Source of the DNA: Candidatus Gallibacteroides avistercoris
Lineage (GTDB): Bacteria; Bacteroidota; Bacteroidia; Bacteroidales; CHK158-818
Direction: 5' to 3'
Length of the DNA stretch: 21,689 nt
Assembly (NCBI GenBank): GCA_018714665.1
Contig: DVNA01000234.1
Location: 1-21,689 of the forward strand
The notes under the pieces are model-generated. The model was not told the origin of the DNA, searched no databases, and worked only from the letters and a program-made list of their open reading frames with translations. Positions 1 to 6,894 of this stretch are shown here, piece after piece. Within the stretch, counting starts at the first letter, position 1. Each line of letters starts with the position of its first letter. The translations under genes were made by a program, and so were the position numbers.

Positions 1-89
1 GCCCCACCTCTACCCATACCGAACAGAGCAGTTAAGCCCGGTTGCGCCGATGGTACTATAATGATGGGAGAGTAGGAAGCCGCCACCCT
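1..89 (+). rRNA. rrf: 5S ribosomal RNA, 3' part (5' end outside window)
   Basis: The first bases carry the conserved 5S core: CCCATACCGAACAGAG, then GTTAAGC, GCGCCGATGGTACT and GGGAGAGTAGG. These are the loop B/C and loop E regions of bacterial 5S rRNA. About 25-30 bases at the 5' end lie outside the window. The 3' end is estimated from the end of the helix I partner strand, just before a strong terminator. The window therefore starts at the distal end of an rRNA operon. Confidence 0.93.
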
Positions 90-92
90 CAG

Positions 93-128
93 ACGCCCGC
101 AAGGAGAAGCCCTTGCGGGCGTTGTTGT
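93..128 (+). terminator. rRNA operon terminator
   Basis: A 12-bp perfect stem (ACGCCCGCAAGG / CCTTGCGGGCGT) with a 6-base loop is followed by a T-rich tract. It lies directly after the 5S rRNA and ends the rRNA transcript. Confidence 0.9.
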
Positions 129-253
129 TATTATATATAGATGTTTATATAGAGTTGTTATAGCATAGCAGTAATTATATTATTATAGCAGTTATAGAAA
201 TAAAATTGTCGTTATTACATAATTGTCATACAATTATATAGATATAGAAAAGA

Positions 254-437
254 AAAAAAAGCCAACGGGCGGACAAGACTCCCGTTCTTTCCCCAAATAG
301 AGAAAGAGAAGCCCACCCTTGAATCGGCTAAGAGAAGAAGAAATCGGGAGAGAGGCCCCCGCCCTTGCCCACGAGCGGACAATACAATAGATACGGGGCA
401 CGAGAAGCCCCGCGCCCCATGAGTGGGAAGTTACCAT
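254..437 (-). ncRNA. candidate minus-strand small RNA ending at a terminator
   Basis: Read on the minus strand, AACGGG and CCCGTT (plus positions about 274-294 and 262-267) can pair and are followed by a run of eight T. This is a good intrinsic terminator with no gene upstream to serve. A rough promoter (TTTG, 16 bases, TAAATTATGG) reads into it near 430-460. The enclosed sequence has a strong GC hairpin (394-412). I do not recognise the RNA; it does not match the 6S, SRP, tmRNA or RNase P landmarks I know. The alternative is a short decayed gene or a terminator guarding the rRNA operon from the right. Confidence 0.27.
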
Positions 438-611
438 AATTTAAACAGGAAACACATCACAAAGAAGAATACAAGCCCCACAGGGACTATCCTCTCCTTT
501 CTCCTCGAACAGAAAACATATTATTACTCGGTTCTGATAAAAACGATAATGCTTTGTCTTTCAGTTTTTCCATGAGTGGAAAAATAATAATCTATGGTAT
601 ATGTTGTAAAA

Positions 612-661
612 ATACAATTTATGTATTGTATAATAACAATATTGTACCTATTTTTGTATTG
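612..661 (+). promoter_or_regulatory. island A promoter overlapped by phased palindromic operators
   Basis: TATTTTTG at 649-656 matches the Bacteroidota -7 consensus TAnnTTTG exactly, and ATTG at 625-628, 20 bases upstream, is close to the -33 TTTG. Two palindromes overlie this core: ATACAAT-N6-ATTGTAT (612-631) and ACAATATTGT (636-645). Half-sites begin at 614, 625 and 636, 11 bases apart, about one helical turn. The motif TGTATTG recurs at 622 and 655, 33 bases apart. A dimeric repressor bound here would cover the promoter. Transcription would start near 663, about 80 bases before the first gene. Confidence 0.5.
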
Positions 662-741
662 CCCAAGATTCGATATGGAAGATCTCCCGAGATGGGGATG
701 ATCTTATTTTATTCTCCTGCCTCATAAAATTGAGTTAAGGT

Positions 742-1146
742 ATGAGAATGATTTTCAGGGATGAACGCGATTTGGATTTGTTGAAGGCATACAATCGGGT
801 CGTTAAATCTTTTGGTAAGGAGGCTCCGTATATTTCTCGTAAAGAGATGGTAAAACGAGCCATAGAGAGTGGTGCGGAACGTTATTATGTAACGTACGAA
901 GAGGCATTCCGCAATATAAGGCGTATTATGAACGGGAAGCCGTTGAAATGTAAGAATCCTTGTAAGCGGGCGATGTATTTGTCGTTGTACGAGGCGGTGA
1001 AACGTTATCGTGAAAACTATCCGGAGCTGCCGTTTAACCGGCTTTTGATACGGGTTTTGTCGGAAGAAAAGGCTCCTTGTTTCTTTATTACTCCGGAAAG
1101 GGCATCGTTACTCTTGAATACCATGCAAAGGAGGTCTGCCGTATGA
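742..1146 (+). CDS. small phage-type protein with internal duplication, function unknown
   Basis: This is a 134-residue, basic, helical protein and the first gene of island A. Two segments resemble each other: residues about 42-62 (AIESGAERYYVTYEEA) and about 107-126 (VLSEEKAPCFFITPERA). Both have the pattern Ala-x-x-aromatic-Tyr/Phe-hydrophobic-Thr-x-Glu-x-Ala, which suggests a duplicated domain. From memory, small proteins with this APxFYxTxEEA pattern occur in Bacteroides phages and prophages; their role is unknown to me. An ATG six bases downstream (748) has better spacing from the TAAGG element and may be the true start. The stop codon overlaps the start of the rhomboid gene (ATGA), so the two are translationally coupled. 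It could be DNA-binding; nothing shows this directly. Confidence 0.7.
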   Translation: MRMIFRDERDLDLLKAYNRVVKSFGKEAPYISRKEMVKRAIESGAERYYVTYEEAFRNIRRIMNGKPLKCKNPCKRAMYLSLYEAVKRYRENYPELPFNRLLIRVLSEEKAPCFFITPERASLLLNTMQRRSAV

Positions 1147-2162
1147 ACGAGGTCGGTGATTTTAGGATGAAGAGAGTGCCTGTATATTGGGATTTCTGGC
1201 TGGTGGGGTATGTGTTGTGGAACGTTGCCGTATATATCGTGTGCGAGGTTACCGGCTGTAAATCTGTACTGGTACAGGAGTGTTTGACCATGCAAGAGGT
1301 ATGTCTGTTTCAAGGATTCATTCACTTGAATACGCTCCATTTGTTGTTGAATATGGTGGCTTTTGCGGCATTGTTTGCTTCGTTGCGGCGCTATGTTTCT
1401 TCTTGGAAGATTCTGTGTATGAGTGGCCTGATGGGGGTGTTGGCGGGATGGTTGACAGTGGCTCAAACTCCGGTCTGGGGAGCCAGCGGATGGATTTCTG
1501 TCTTGTTGGGAATGGATTGTGCGAGGTGTTTGTTTGATAGACGTTCCCGTAGGGATGCCGAGGATGTACTCTTTGTGTTGTTGGCCGTTGCGGGTCTGTT
1601 GGTTATCTCCTTTTTTTCGCTTGTACAGGCTTATTATCACGGGATTGCTTTTTTGCTGGGCGGTGTTTCAGCCTGGTTGGGGAGGTTGTTGTTTCGGTAT
1701 GTGATTTTACTGTTGCTTCTTCTGTTTTGCGCTGCTTGTGGAAGTGTTAAAAGGAATGAGACGGTGAAGGAGGTTTCTGGACGGTTGGTTACGGAAGAGG
1801 GAACGGACTCGGTTCATGACTCCTTTCGAAACGATTTACAGGTGATTGTATCGGACTGTTCTTCCTGGGAGGCTGTTAAGATAGAATATGATACCTCTTC
1901 GAAGCTTTCGGCGGGAGAAGAAGGGAGGATACAGCGTAAAATTTATCTGAAAGGATACCGTAACCGGGAATCGACGGCGGTAGGGCAGACAAACCGGGAG
2001 ACGGTTCGGCGTCAGAAGGTGGATCTGTATGCCAATGACCTGACGCAGGTGGAGCGGCAAGAGGAGTCGGAACGGCGCAGGAAGGGAGGTTTCTGGTGGT
2101 GGATTGTCTTGTTGCCTGTTGTGGCAGTAGGAGTGTATGTATTGAAAAAGTTTTACAAATAA
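1143..2162 (+). CDS. rhomboid intramembrane serine protease fused in frame to a u-spanin-like tail
   Basis: The ATG at 1143 overlaps the previous stop and has AGGAGG eight bases upstream, so it is preferred over the in-frame ATG at 1077. Residues 1-184 form a six-helix rhomboid. His66 and Asn70 (HLLLNM) match the oxyanion HxxxN motif, Ser115 lies in GASG, and His166 is in YYHG of the last helix. The Asn-Ser and Ser-His gaps (45 and 51) are close to those of E. coli GlpG. Residues 187-339 continue in frame as a lipoprotein-like hydrophobic stretch ending CAAC, a charged region, and a C-terminal membrane helix. Rhomboids cleave transmembrane segments; the substrate is unknown. A rhomboid in a phage-like cluster is unusual. 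The family call is firm; a single fused product is less certain. Confidence 0.8.
   Translation: MNEVGDFRMKRVPVYWDFWLVGYVLWNVAVYIVCEVTGCKSVLVQECLTMQEVCLFQGFIHLNTLHLLLNMVAFAALFASLRRYVSSWKILCMSGLMGVLAGWLTVAQTPVWGASGWISVLLGMDCARCLFDRRSRRDAEDVLFVLLAVAGLLVISFFSLVQAYYHGIAFLLGGVSAWLGRLLFRYVILLLLLLFCAACGSVKRNETVKEVSGRLVTEEGTDSVHDSFRNDLQVIVSDCSSWEAVKIEYDTSSKLSAGEEGRIQRKIYLKGYRNRESTAVGQTNRETVRRQKVDLYANDLTQVERQEESERRRKGGFWWWIVLLPVVAVGVYVLKKFYK
1686..2162 (+). CDS. unimolecular spanin (u-spanin)-like lipoprotein from an internal start
   Basis: Within the rhomboid frame, GGAGG at 1681-1685 precedes in-frame TTG (1686, 1689) and GTG (1701) codons. From TTG the product begins with Leu-Phe-Arg-Tyr, then a Leu-rich stretch and Cys-Ala-Ala-Cys-Gly, a lipoprotein signal with modified Cys at 1737-1739. 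The soluble part (about 110 residues) is charged and helical. The C-terminus is a Trp-rich transmembrane helix (GGFWWWIVLLPVVAV) ending Lys-Lys-Phe-Tyr-Lys. Lipoprotein signal plus C-terminal membrane helix is the u-spanin plan, which bridges inner and outer membranes and fuses them in the last step of phage lysis. Similar lipoproteins occur in Bacteroides prophages. The exact start is uncertain; ATG is absent. Confidence 0.5.
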   Translation: MLFRYVILLLLLLFCAACGSVKRNETVKEVSGRLVTEEGTDSVHDSFRNDLQVIVSDCSSWEAVKIEYDTSSKLSAGEEGRIQRKIYLKGYRNRESTAVGQTNRETVRRQKVDLYANDLTQVERQEESERRRKGGFWWWIVLLPVVAVGVYVLKKFYK

Positions 2163-2175
2163 AAAGGTGTATGAA

Positions 2176-2652
2176 ATGAAAAATGTTCAGAAAAGTTTGT
2201 GCCATCTTCATTATTCGTGGGAGGATCTGGTGCATGAGGTGTATTTGCAATCTTCGTATGCGGTAAAGGGTTATCCGGATGTCGATGCCGATGCGTTGGT
2301 ACTGGGAGAGGACGAGTCGATGCTGCTGGCCCGGTTGTTGTCGGATGCCTATTCGTCGGTGTTTAACCGTTTGTCGGGCTTTATGAAGGAAGGGGGAGGA
2401 TGCCTTACGGTTGGTAGTCATATCGATTTTTCGTTGATGATACCGGATGCAATTCCTGCCGGAGTGTTGGAGAGTTTGTCTCATCTGGTGAAACAGTTGC
2501 TGGTATATTATGTGCTGTCGTTGTGGTTTATGGGGCGTAACCGGGAGCTGGCGACGAATTTCTTGCAACTGTGCGATTCGGTGGCAGAGGAGGTAAAAAG
2601 CTGTTTACACAGGCGTTTGGTACCTATTACCCGAAACAGTTGTTGGTGGTAA
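2176..2652 (+). CDS. conserved phage-type protein, possible head-tail adaptor
   Basis: This is a 158-residue protein. The ATG at 2176, seven bases after AAAGGTG, is preferred over a GTG at 2167 that nearly abuts the previous stop. The order of features is an N-terminal Trp-Glu-Asp-Leu-Val helix, an acidic patch, a helix with Ala-Tyr-Ser-Ser-Val-Phe (about 60-75), a beta segment (DFSLMIPDAI), and two C-terminal helices ending in CLHRR. This pattern recalls a family of uncharacterised Bacteroides phage proteins encoded with head or tail genes, in which an acidic Asp/Glu patch is followed by A(A/S)xVF and a CLxRR tail. The call rests on memory of the pattern, not a search. It is the last gene of island A, followed by a bidirectional terminator. 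Confidence 0.6.
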   Translation: MKNVQKSLCHLHYSWEDLVHEVYLQSSYAVKGYPDVDADALVLGEDESMLLARLLSDAYSSVFNRLSGFMKEGGGCLTVGSHIDFSLMIPDAIPAGVLESLSHLVKQLLVYYVLSLWFMGRNRELATNFLQLCDSVAEEVKSCLHRRLVPITRNSCWW

Positions 2653-2671
2653 TGGACGGAAGATTGCGGCA

Positions 2672-2707
2672 AAGGGGCTGCCCTATTAAATAGGACAGCC
2701 CCTTTGT
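2672..2707. terminator. bidirectional terminator between island A and the fucosidase gene
   Basis: A long, nearly perfect inverted repeat (AAAGGGGCTG..CCTATT pairing with AATAGGACAGCCCC) has a very short loop and A/T-rich flanks on each side. It lies between two convergent genes and can serve both strands. Confidence 0.8.
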
Positions 2708-2736
2708 GGCTTGTTTTGTCGGGATATTGTCAATGA

Positions 2737-5124
2737 TTAATTTTTTACGGGTTGTAACCGGTAGGTCTTGCCGGCGGAGGTTTTTAATTCTATTTCGTAA
2801 TATTTCCCGCCTTTCTGGGCAATCTTCTTCCCAATGCGGAATGGTTGTGAATATTTGATTCGGCAGGTATTCCCGTTCAGGGATTTTATACGGGCCTGGG
2901 TGATGTGCCCATTTTCCCAGGTTACATCCGTTTCGTATCCGCCTCGGGCTCGCAAACCTGTATATTCTCCTGTTTTCCATGCAGCGGGAAGTGCCGGCAA
3001 CAGGATGATCTGTTCGTCGGTACTCTGGATAAGCATTTCGGCGATACCGGCTGTTCCTCCGAAGTTTCCGTCTATCTGGAAAGGGGGATGGTTGTCGAAC
3101 AGGTTGTTGAGCGTGGATTTCGAGAGTAAGGCTTTGGTATGGTTATAGGCCTCTTCGGCTTCGCCTAAACGGGCGTAGAAGTTGATGATCCATGCCCGGC
3201 TCCATCCGGTGTGCCCGCCTCCCTGGGACAACCGGCGTTCGAGTGTTTTTTTAGCTGCCTCGAAAAGGCGAGGGGTTGCTTCGGTGATTTGGTTGCCGGG
3301 GTGAAGTGCGAACAGATGCGACATATGCCGGTGTCCCGGTTCGTCTTCTTCGTAATCTTGGATCCACTCTTGTATGCCGCCTGTTCGGGCTGATATTTGT
3401 ATGGGTGGGAGATTGCCCAATATGTCTCTTAACGTGTCGGCAAAGGCTTGGTCGGTCTGTAAGATGGTAGCGGCATCTATGCAGTTGTTGAAAAGTTCGG
3501 TGATGACCTCTATGTCCATGGTGGCGGCGTAGGTCATTTTAAATCTTTTGCCCGAGGGGTGGATAAATTGGTTCTCGGGGGAGTTGGAGGGTACGGTTAC
3601 CCATCGGCCCAATGAGTCTTTGACAAGGTAGTCGAGGACGAATTGTGCGGAACCTTTCATAAGCGGATAACATTCGTTTTTTAGAAACTCTTTGTCGCCG
3701 GTGAAGAGGTAATGCTCGTATATGGGCAGTGTCATCCAGGGACCTGCCATGGGGAACATTCCCCACTCAACACCGTCCATGACTCCGGTACGGCCGAATA
3801 CGTCGGTTAAATGGTGCAGCGTCCACCCCCGGGCTCCGTACATTTGCCGGGCTGTTTCTGTGGCTGGTTTTTGGAGCTGCTGCATGAAGCGGTTCAACGG
3901 TTCTACTGTTTCGCTCAGGTTGCAGACCTCGGCAGGCCAATAGTTCATTTGCAGGTTGATGTTTGTGTGGAAATCGGAGCTCCAAGGGGCATCGAAGAAT
4001 TCGTTCCAGATTCCTTGCAGGTTGGCCGGGAGTATGCCCGGATGGCGGGAACTGCTCATCAGCAGGTAACGTCCGTATTGAAAATAGAGGCTTACCAGAC
4101 CGGGGTCTTCGCCTCCTTCCCGGATGGCTTGTAAGCGTTGGTCTGTGGGTAGTTCGGTTTTCCCGGGTATTTCTCCTAAATCGAGCTCTACCCGGTTGAA
4201 TAGGGCGGTATGCTCTTTTAGGTGTCTTTGGGTTAATTGTTGGATGGAATATTTCTCGGCGGTATCCAGTATCGTCCGACACTTTTCGGCAGGCTGGATG
4301 GTGGCATCGAAGTTCAGCAGATGGATGTTGTAGTCGGTTGCTGCGGTCAGGATGATGGTGGCTTCGCGGGCGCCTTTGAGGGAGAGTTGTCCGTTTTGTG
4401 CGGTTATTTTTCCGCCCTTTTGCAAAATCCGGGCTTCTGAGGCGAAACGCATATGTTTTCCGCCCGGGCCTTGTTCAGGGTTGTCTTGATCTATGATTTG
4501 TCCGGTCATAAAGAGGGTATTGCCCGACGCAGTAATTTGGGCATCTTGTTGCCGGGTGAGTGATACGGATAGGTTTAGCTTGTCGCGCCCTTTTGCTTGC
4601 AGGTGGATGATGATGATATTGTCCGGTGCGGAGGCAAATACGGTTTGGAGGTATTGTGTTTGGTTAGCCTCCCACGAGGTGCGGCAAATTCCGGTGCGGA
4701 TGTCGAGTTCTCTTTTGTAGTGGCTCACGGGTGTGCCGGAGGGGTATTCGATGTATAAATCGCCGAGAGTCTGGTATGACCGTATGCGGGGCGGTGTTCC
4801 CAGTAAGGTCTTGTTGGCTAATTGTACGGCTTCTGTCAAACTGTCGTTCAGGATGAGCCGGCGAATCTCCGGAAGATTTTTTAAGGCTTCGGGATTGTTG
4901 TTGTTCAGGGGGCTGCCGGCCCACAGGGATTCTTCGTTTAATTGGATGCGTTCTTTCTGGGGATTCCCGAAAATCATGGCTCCCAGCCGGCCATTGCCGA
5001 TGGGCAAGGCTTCGTTCCACGATTGGGCGGGTTGGTCGTACCAGAGGAGCAACGGTTGTTGCGGATAGACATTCAGGTGTGGTGCCAACAAAAGGAGCAA
5101 GAATAGGAGTGTGTTTTTCTTCAT
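2737..5124 (-). CDS. GH95 alpha-L-fucosidase, secreted
   Basis: A 795-residue protein from the ATG at 5124, chosen because it starts with a signal peptide (MKKNTLLFLLLLLAP); an upstream in-frame ATG at 5172 would bury it. It is a full-length glycoside hydrolase family 95 enzyme. Residues 388-390 (Asn-Ile-Asn in HTNINLQMNYWPAE) match the paired Asn that activate water. Glu517 in PSNSPENQF is the likely general acid, and Asp685 in FQIDGNFGG matches the conserved Asp. PIGNGRLGAMIFG near the N-terminus and GHRHMSHLFALHPG are family landmarks. GH95 enzymes release terminal fucose, mostly alpha-1,2-linked, from host glycans or plant polysaccharides by inversion. It sits 105 bases after slyD with a terminator between, so it is probably a separate transcript. 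There are no SusC/SusD neighbours. Confidence 0.92.
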   Translation of the reverse strand: MKKNTLLFLLLLLAPHLNVYPQQPLLLWYDQPAQSWNEALPIGNGRLGAMIFGNPQKERIQLNEESLWAGSPLNNNNPEALKNLPEIRRLILNDSLTEAVQLANKTLLGTPPRIRSYQTLGDLYIEYPSGTPVSHYKRELDIRTGICRTSWEANQTQYLQTVFASAPDNIIIIHLQAKGRDKLNLSVSLTRQQDAQITASGNTLFMTGQIIDQDNPEQGPGGKHMRFASEARILQKGGKITAQNGQLSLKGAREATIILTAATDYNIHLLNFDATIQPAEKCRTILDTAEKYSIQQLTQRHLKEHTALFNRVELDLGEIPGKTELPTDQRLQAIREGGEDPGLVSLYFQYGRYLLMSSSRHPGILPANLQGIWNEFFDAPWSSDFHTNINLQMNYWPAEVCNLSETVEPLNRFMQQLQKPATETARQMYGARGWTLHHLTDVFGRTGVMDGVEWGMFPMAGPWMTLPIYEHYLFTGDKEFLKNECYPLMKGSAQFVLDYLVKDSLGRWVTVPSNSPENQFIHPSGKRFKMTYAATMDIEVITELFNNCIDAATILQTDQAFADTLRDILGNLPPIQISARTGGIQEWIQDYEEDEPGHRHMSHLFALHPGNQITEATPRLFEAAKKTLERRLSQGGGHTGWSRAWIINFYARLGEAEEAYNHTKALLSKSTLNNLFDNHPPFQIDGNFGGTAGIAEMLIQSTDEQIILLPALPAAWKTGEYTGLRARGGYETDVTWENGHITQARIKSLNGNTCRIKYSQPFRIGKKIAQKGGKYYEIELKTSAGKTYRLQPVKN

Positions 5125-5162
5125 AGCGATTATTGTTAACAAATTGTTTGTCTGAGAAATAG

Positions 5163-5210
5163 AAAGCCGCACAAAACAGAATCGTTGGATGTCTGTTTCA
5201 GAACGGCTTT
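5163..5210 (-). terminator. terminator after slyD
   Basis: On the minus strand AAAGCCG and CGGCTTT pair, with an inner AAACAG/CTGTTT helix, followed by a T-rich run. It lies between slyD and the fucosidase gene. Confidence 0.5.
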
Positions 5211-5229
5211 GAATTTCTTGGTAGCGATA

Positions 5230-5796
5230 TTAGCAGTTGCATCCGCCGCCGCAACCGCTTCCGCAGTCGTGGTCTTCTCCGCAGTTGCATCCGCCGCCGC
5301 AACCGCCGCAGCTGTGCGGGGTGATCTCTTCGGGGGTGGCGTCGCGTACCAACAGGACGGAGCCTACGAAATGCAGGTCTTCTCCTGCCAACGGATGGTT
5401 GAAGTCCATGACGACGATATCGTCTTTTATCTCTACAACGGAGCCGTTTAGCCGGTTGCCGTTGGAATCCATCATCGGGATGACATTGCCCGGGTAGATC
5501 ATTTCGGTATCGAATTTCCCGTTTACCAGGAAGGTGCTTTTGGGTAACTCTATGACGTGATCGTCGTCATATTCGCCGTAGGCCTCCCCCGAGGGGATGG
5601 TAAAGTCGAACGTGTCGCCGGGTTGTAGTGTTACCAACTGTTTTTCGAACGATTCGAGCATTTGCCCTAATCCGAAAACGAAACGGAGGGGTTCCTTGGA
5701 TGTGGCTTTTTCCATCAGCTCTTGTTTGCCCTCTTCTCCTACAAACAGATCGTATGCGACTTCGACAAATTTGCCGGGTTTGATAGTTTCCATCAT
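5230..5796 (-). CDS. slyD: SlyD-type FKBP peptidyl-prolyl isomerase with Cys-rich tail
   Basis: A 188-residue protein starting at 5796 (Met-Met-Glu-Thr-Ile); the upstream extension is not protein-like and overlaps the promoter. The FKBP half-domains flank the inserted chaperone flap, as in SlyD: VAYDLFVGEEG at the start, FVFGLGQMLESFEKQL, FTIPSGEAYGEYD before the insert, and VVMDFNHPLAGEDLHF after it. The last 29 residues hold eight Cys and two His, matching the metal-binding tail that gives SlyD its nickel and zinc binding. It acts in the cytoplasm in prolyl isomerisation, folding and metal handling. The tail contains a duplicated 26-base segment. Promoter and terminator indicate a monocistronic gene. 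Confidence 0.92.
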   Translation of the reverse strand: MMETIKPGKFVEVAYDLFVGEEGKQELMEKATSKEPLRFVFGLGQMLESFEKQLVTLQPGDTFDFTIPSGEAYGEYDDDHVIELPKSTFLVNGKFDTEMIYPGNVIPMMDSNGNRLNGSVVEIKDDIVVMDFNHPLAGEDLHFVGSVLLVRDATPEEITPHSCGGCGGGCNCGEDHDCGSGCGGGCNC

Positions 5797-5830
5797 TGTT
5801 TTTATTTTATTCGGGTTAAAATTGAGAATA

Positions 5831-5838
5831 CAAATATA
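5831..5838 (-). promoter_or_regulatory. slyD promoter, -7 element
   Basis: On the minus strand TATATTTG matches the Bacteroidota -7 consensus TAnnTTTG exactly, about 35 bases before the slyD start codon. No clear -33 TTTG at the usual distance was found. Confidence 0.55.
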
Positions 5839-6180
5839 CGAAAGTTTTTGGGTAAAAAGCACCCAAGTTTGAACTTGCGCGAAAGGTTACATAGAATGTT
5901 ATCAGGTTCAGAGACAGATGCAGCAAAAAATGTTGCCAGTAGTAAAGATAATATGCGTGGCTTTCTTCTTTGCAGGTCTCTCTTTTAGGGGTAAGTTTTG
6001 TCAATTTATATGATTTGCCTCAACAAACAATAGGGAAATATAGGAGATAGAAAAATTTGGGGCGAATAGCTAAAACTGACACCAATATAGAGAACCTTGT
6101 TTGCCTAATAACTGGTTGTTCTGAAACGGAAATATGAACAGCCGCAATGATTATTTGACTCTTGGTTCTTCAAAGTCCAG
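5839..6180. other. gene-free stretch between slyD and a membrane-protein gene
   Basis: About 340 bases with no plausible gene: short frames only, no RNA fold I recognise, no insertion-sequence ends. The AT-rich flanks of the neighbouring membrane-protein gene on both sides suggest that this gene and its surroundings were a late insertion between conserved host genes. Confidence 0.4.
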
Positions 6181-6645
6181 CTATTTCGCTTTTTGGACTG
6201 TGCTGCTGAATGCTTCTTTACATTGAGGACACCATGAATTATAATTTATAGAAGGTTTCAAAACAGATGAACGTTGTATGAACTGTCCGTTTTGATAAAT
6301 CTTGGTCCGGGTATTTGCATATTCATCTTCTGTCTGTTTGATCATATTTCGTGATAGTTTGCGACATAAAGGGCACCGGTTGTTGCGTAATTTTTTGCGA
6401 TATATAAAAAACTGCCAGGTGTTTGCCAGTAACATGAGTAGAGACAACGACAAAATAACTCCTACATATTCAAGTTCAAGTTCTTCAATCGGTTCTTTCA
6501 ACACCAGAAACAATAACAATAACAGTGTAGGAATAAATAAACAGCAATAGGCGATGATATTTAATGCTTCGTTGCTTACTTTCTTACAGTACCACAATGG
6601 GATAGTCAACAGAAGTAGGACGGTAGGGGAAAAGATTGTTAACAT
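6181..6645 (-). CDS. small membrane protein with C-terminal zinc-ribbon-like domain, unknown
   Basis: A 154-residue protein. Three hydrophobic segments (about 2-20, 26-49, 57-81) are followed by a soluble tail. The tail has two Cys pairs, CPLC near 92-95 and CPQC near 139-142, the form of a four-Cys zinc ribbon. I do not recognise the family. It stands alone, more AT-rich than its neighbours and with long non-coding flanks. The minus-strand region upstream of 6645 is AT-rich with no clear promoter consensus. The frame is open over its full length and has typical membrane composition, so I believe it is real. Confidence 0.65.
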   Translation of the reverse strand: MLTIFSPTVLLLLTIPLWYCKKVSNEALNIIAYCCLFIPTLLLLLFLVLKEPIEELELEYVGVILSLSLLMLLANTWQFFIYRKKLRNNRCPLCRKLSRNMIKQTEDEYANTRTKIYQNGQFIQRSSVLKPSINYNSWCPQCKEAFSSTVQKAK

Positions 6646-6894
6646 ATCTGGTAAGTTTAATATGTTTTAAAACGATATTCTTGTGTAAATAGCGGTCGAA
6701 GTATTGAATTTAGAAAGTAACAAACAAGCACATTAATTGCCGTAACCTCTGAAAACAAAGATATTGAAATTTTTTATAAAACTGACGAATACAGAAAAGA
6801 AATTTTTTCAATTATATGGAAAGACGGGACAAGCCTTCGAAATGAAACTCGATGGGGCTATTGACCCGCAATTCTGACTATCGGGAGATACCGA
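6646..6894. other. AT-rich intergenic stretch
   Basis: About 250 bases between the membrane-protein gene and the phosphopantetheinyl transferase gene. I see no coding frame and no clear terminator; it probably holds the promoter of the gene ending at 6181. Confidence 0.35.

Larger units (their letters stand above)
129..741. other. 613-base AT-rich intergenic region, no credible protein gene
   Basis: No open frame here looks coding. The only frame above 60 codons (minus, 437 to 234) has a biased, low-complexity composition. The stretch holds a minus-strand terminator-like hairpin, a GC-rich hairpin (CGGGGC / GCCCCG, 394-412), an A/T hairpin (TTTTTCCA-TGAG-TGGAAAAA, 565-584), and many ACAAT/ATTGT half-sites. 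Half-sites are seen at 205, 222, 230, 379, 384, 614, 625, 636 and 641. The promoter of island A lies near its right end. No tRNA is seen. Confidence 0.6.

Noticed and set aside
200..650. CRISPR-like repeats from the many ACAAT/ATTGT units
   Set aside because: Units are five bases long, unevenly spaced outside 612-661, and there are no spacers of equal length; they look like operator half-sites in AT-rich DNA.
1500..1704. Plus-strand frame ending ATG-TGA at 1699-1704 as a separate spanin start
   Set aside because: It is in a different frame from the lipobox and stops at once. The in-frame TTG and GTG codons fit better.
3767..4282. Long open frames in other frames of the fucosidase and fumarase genes
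   Set aside because: They are shadows of the GC-rich third positions of the real genes; composition is Arg/Pro/Ser-rich, and they show no family motif.
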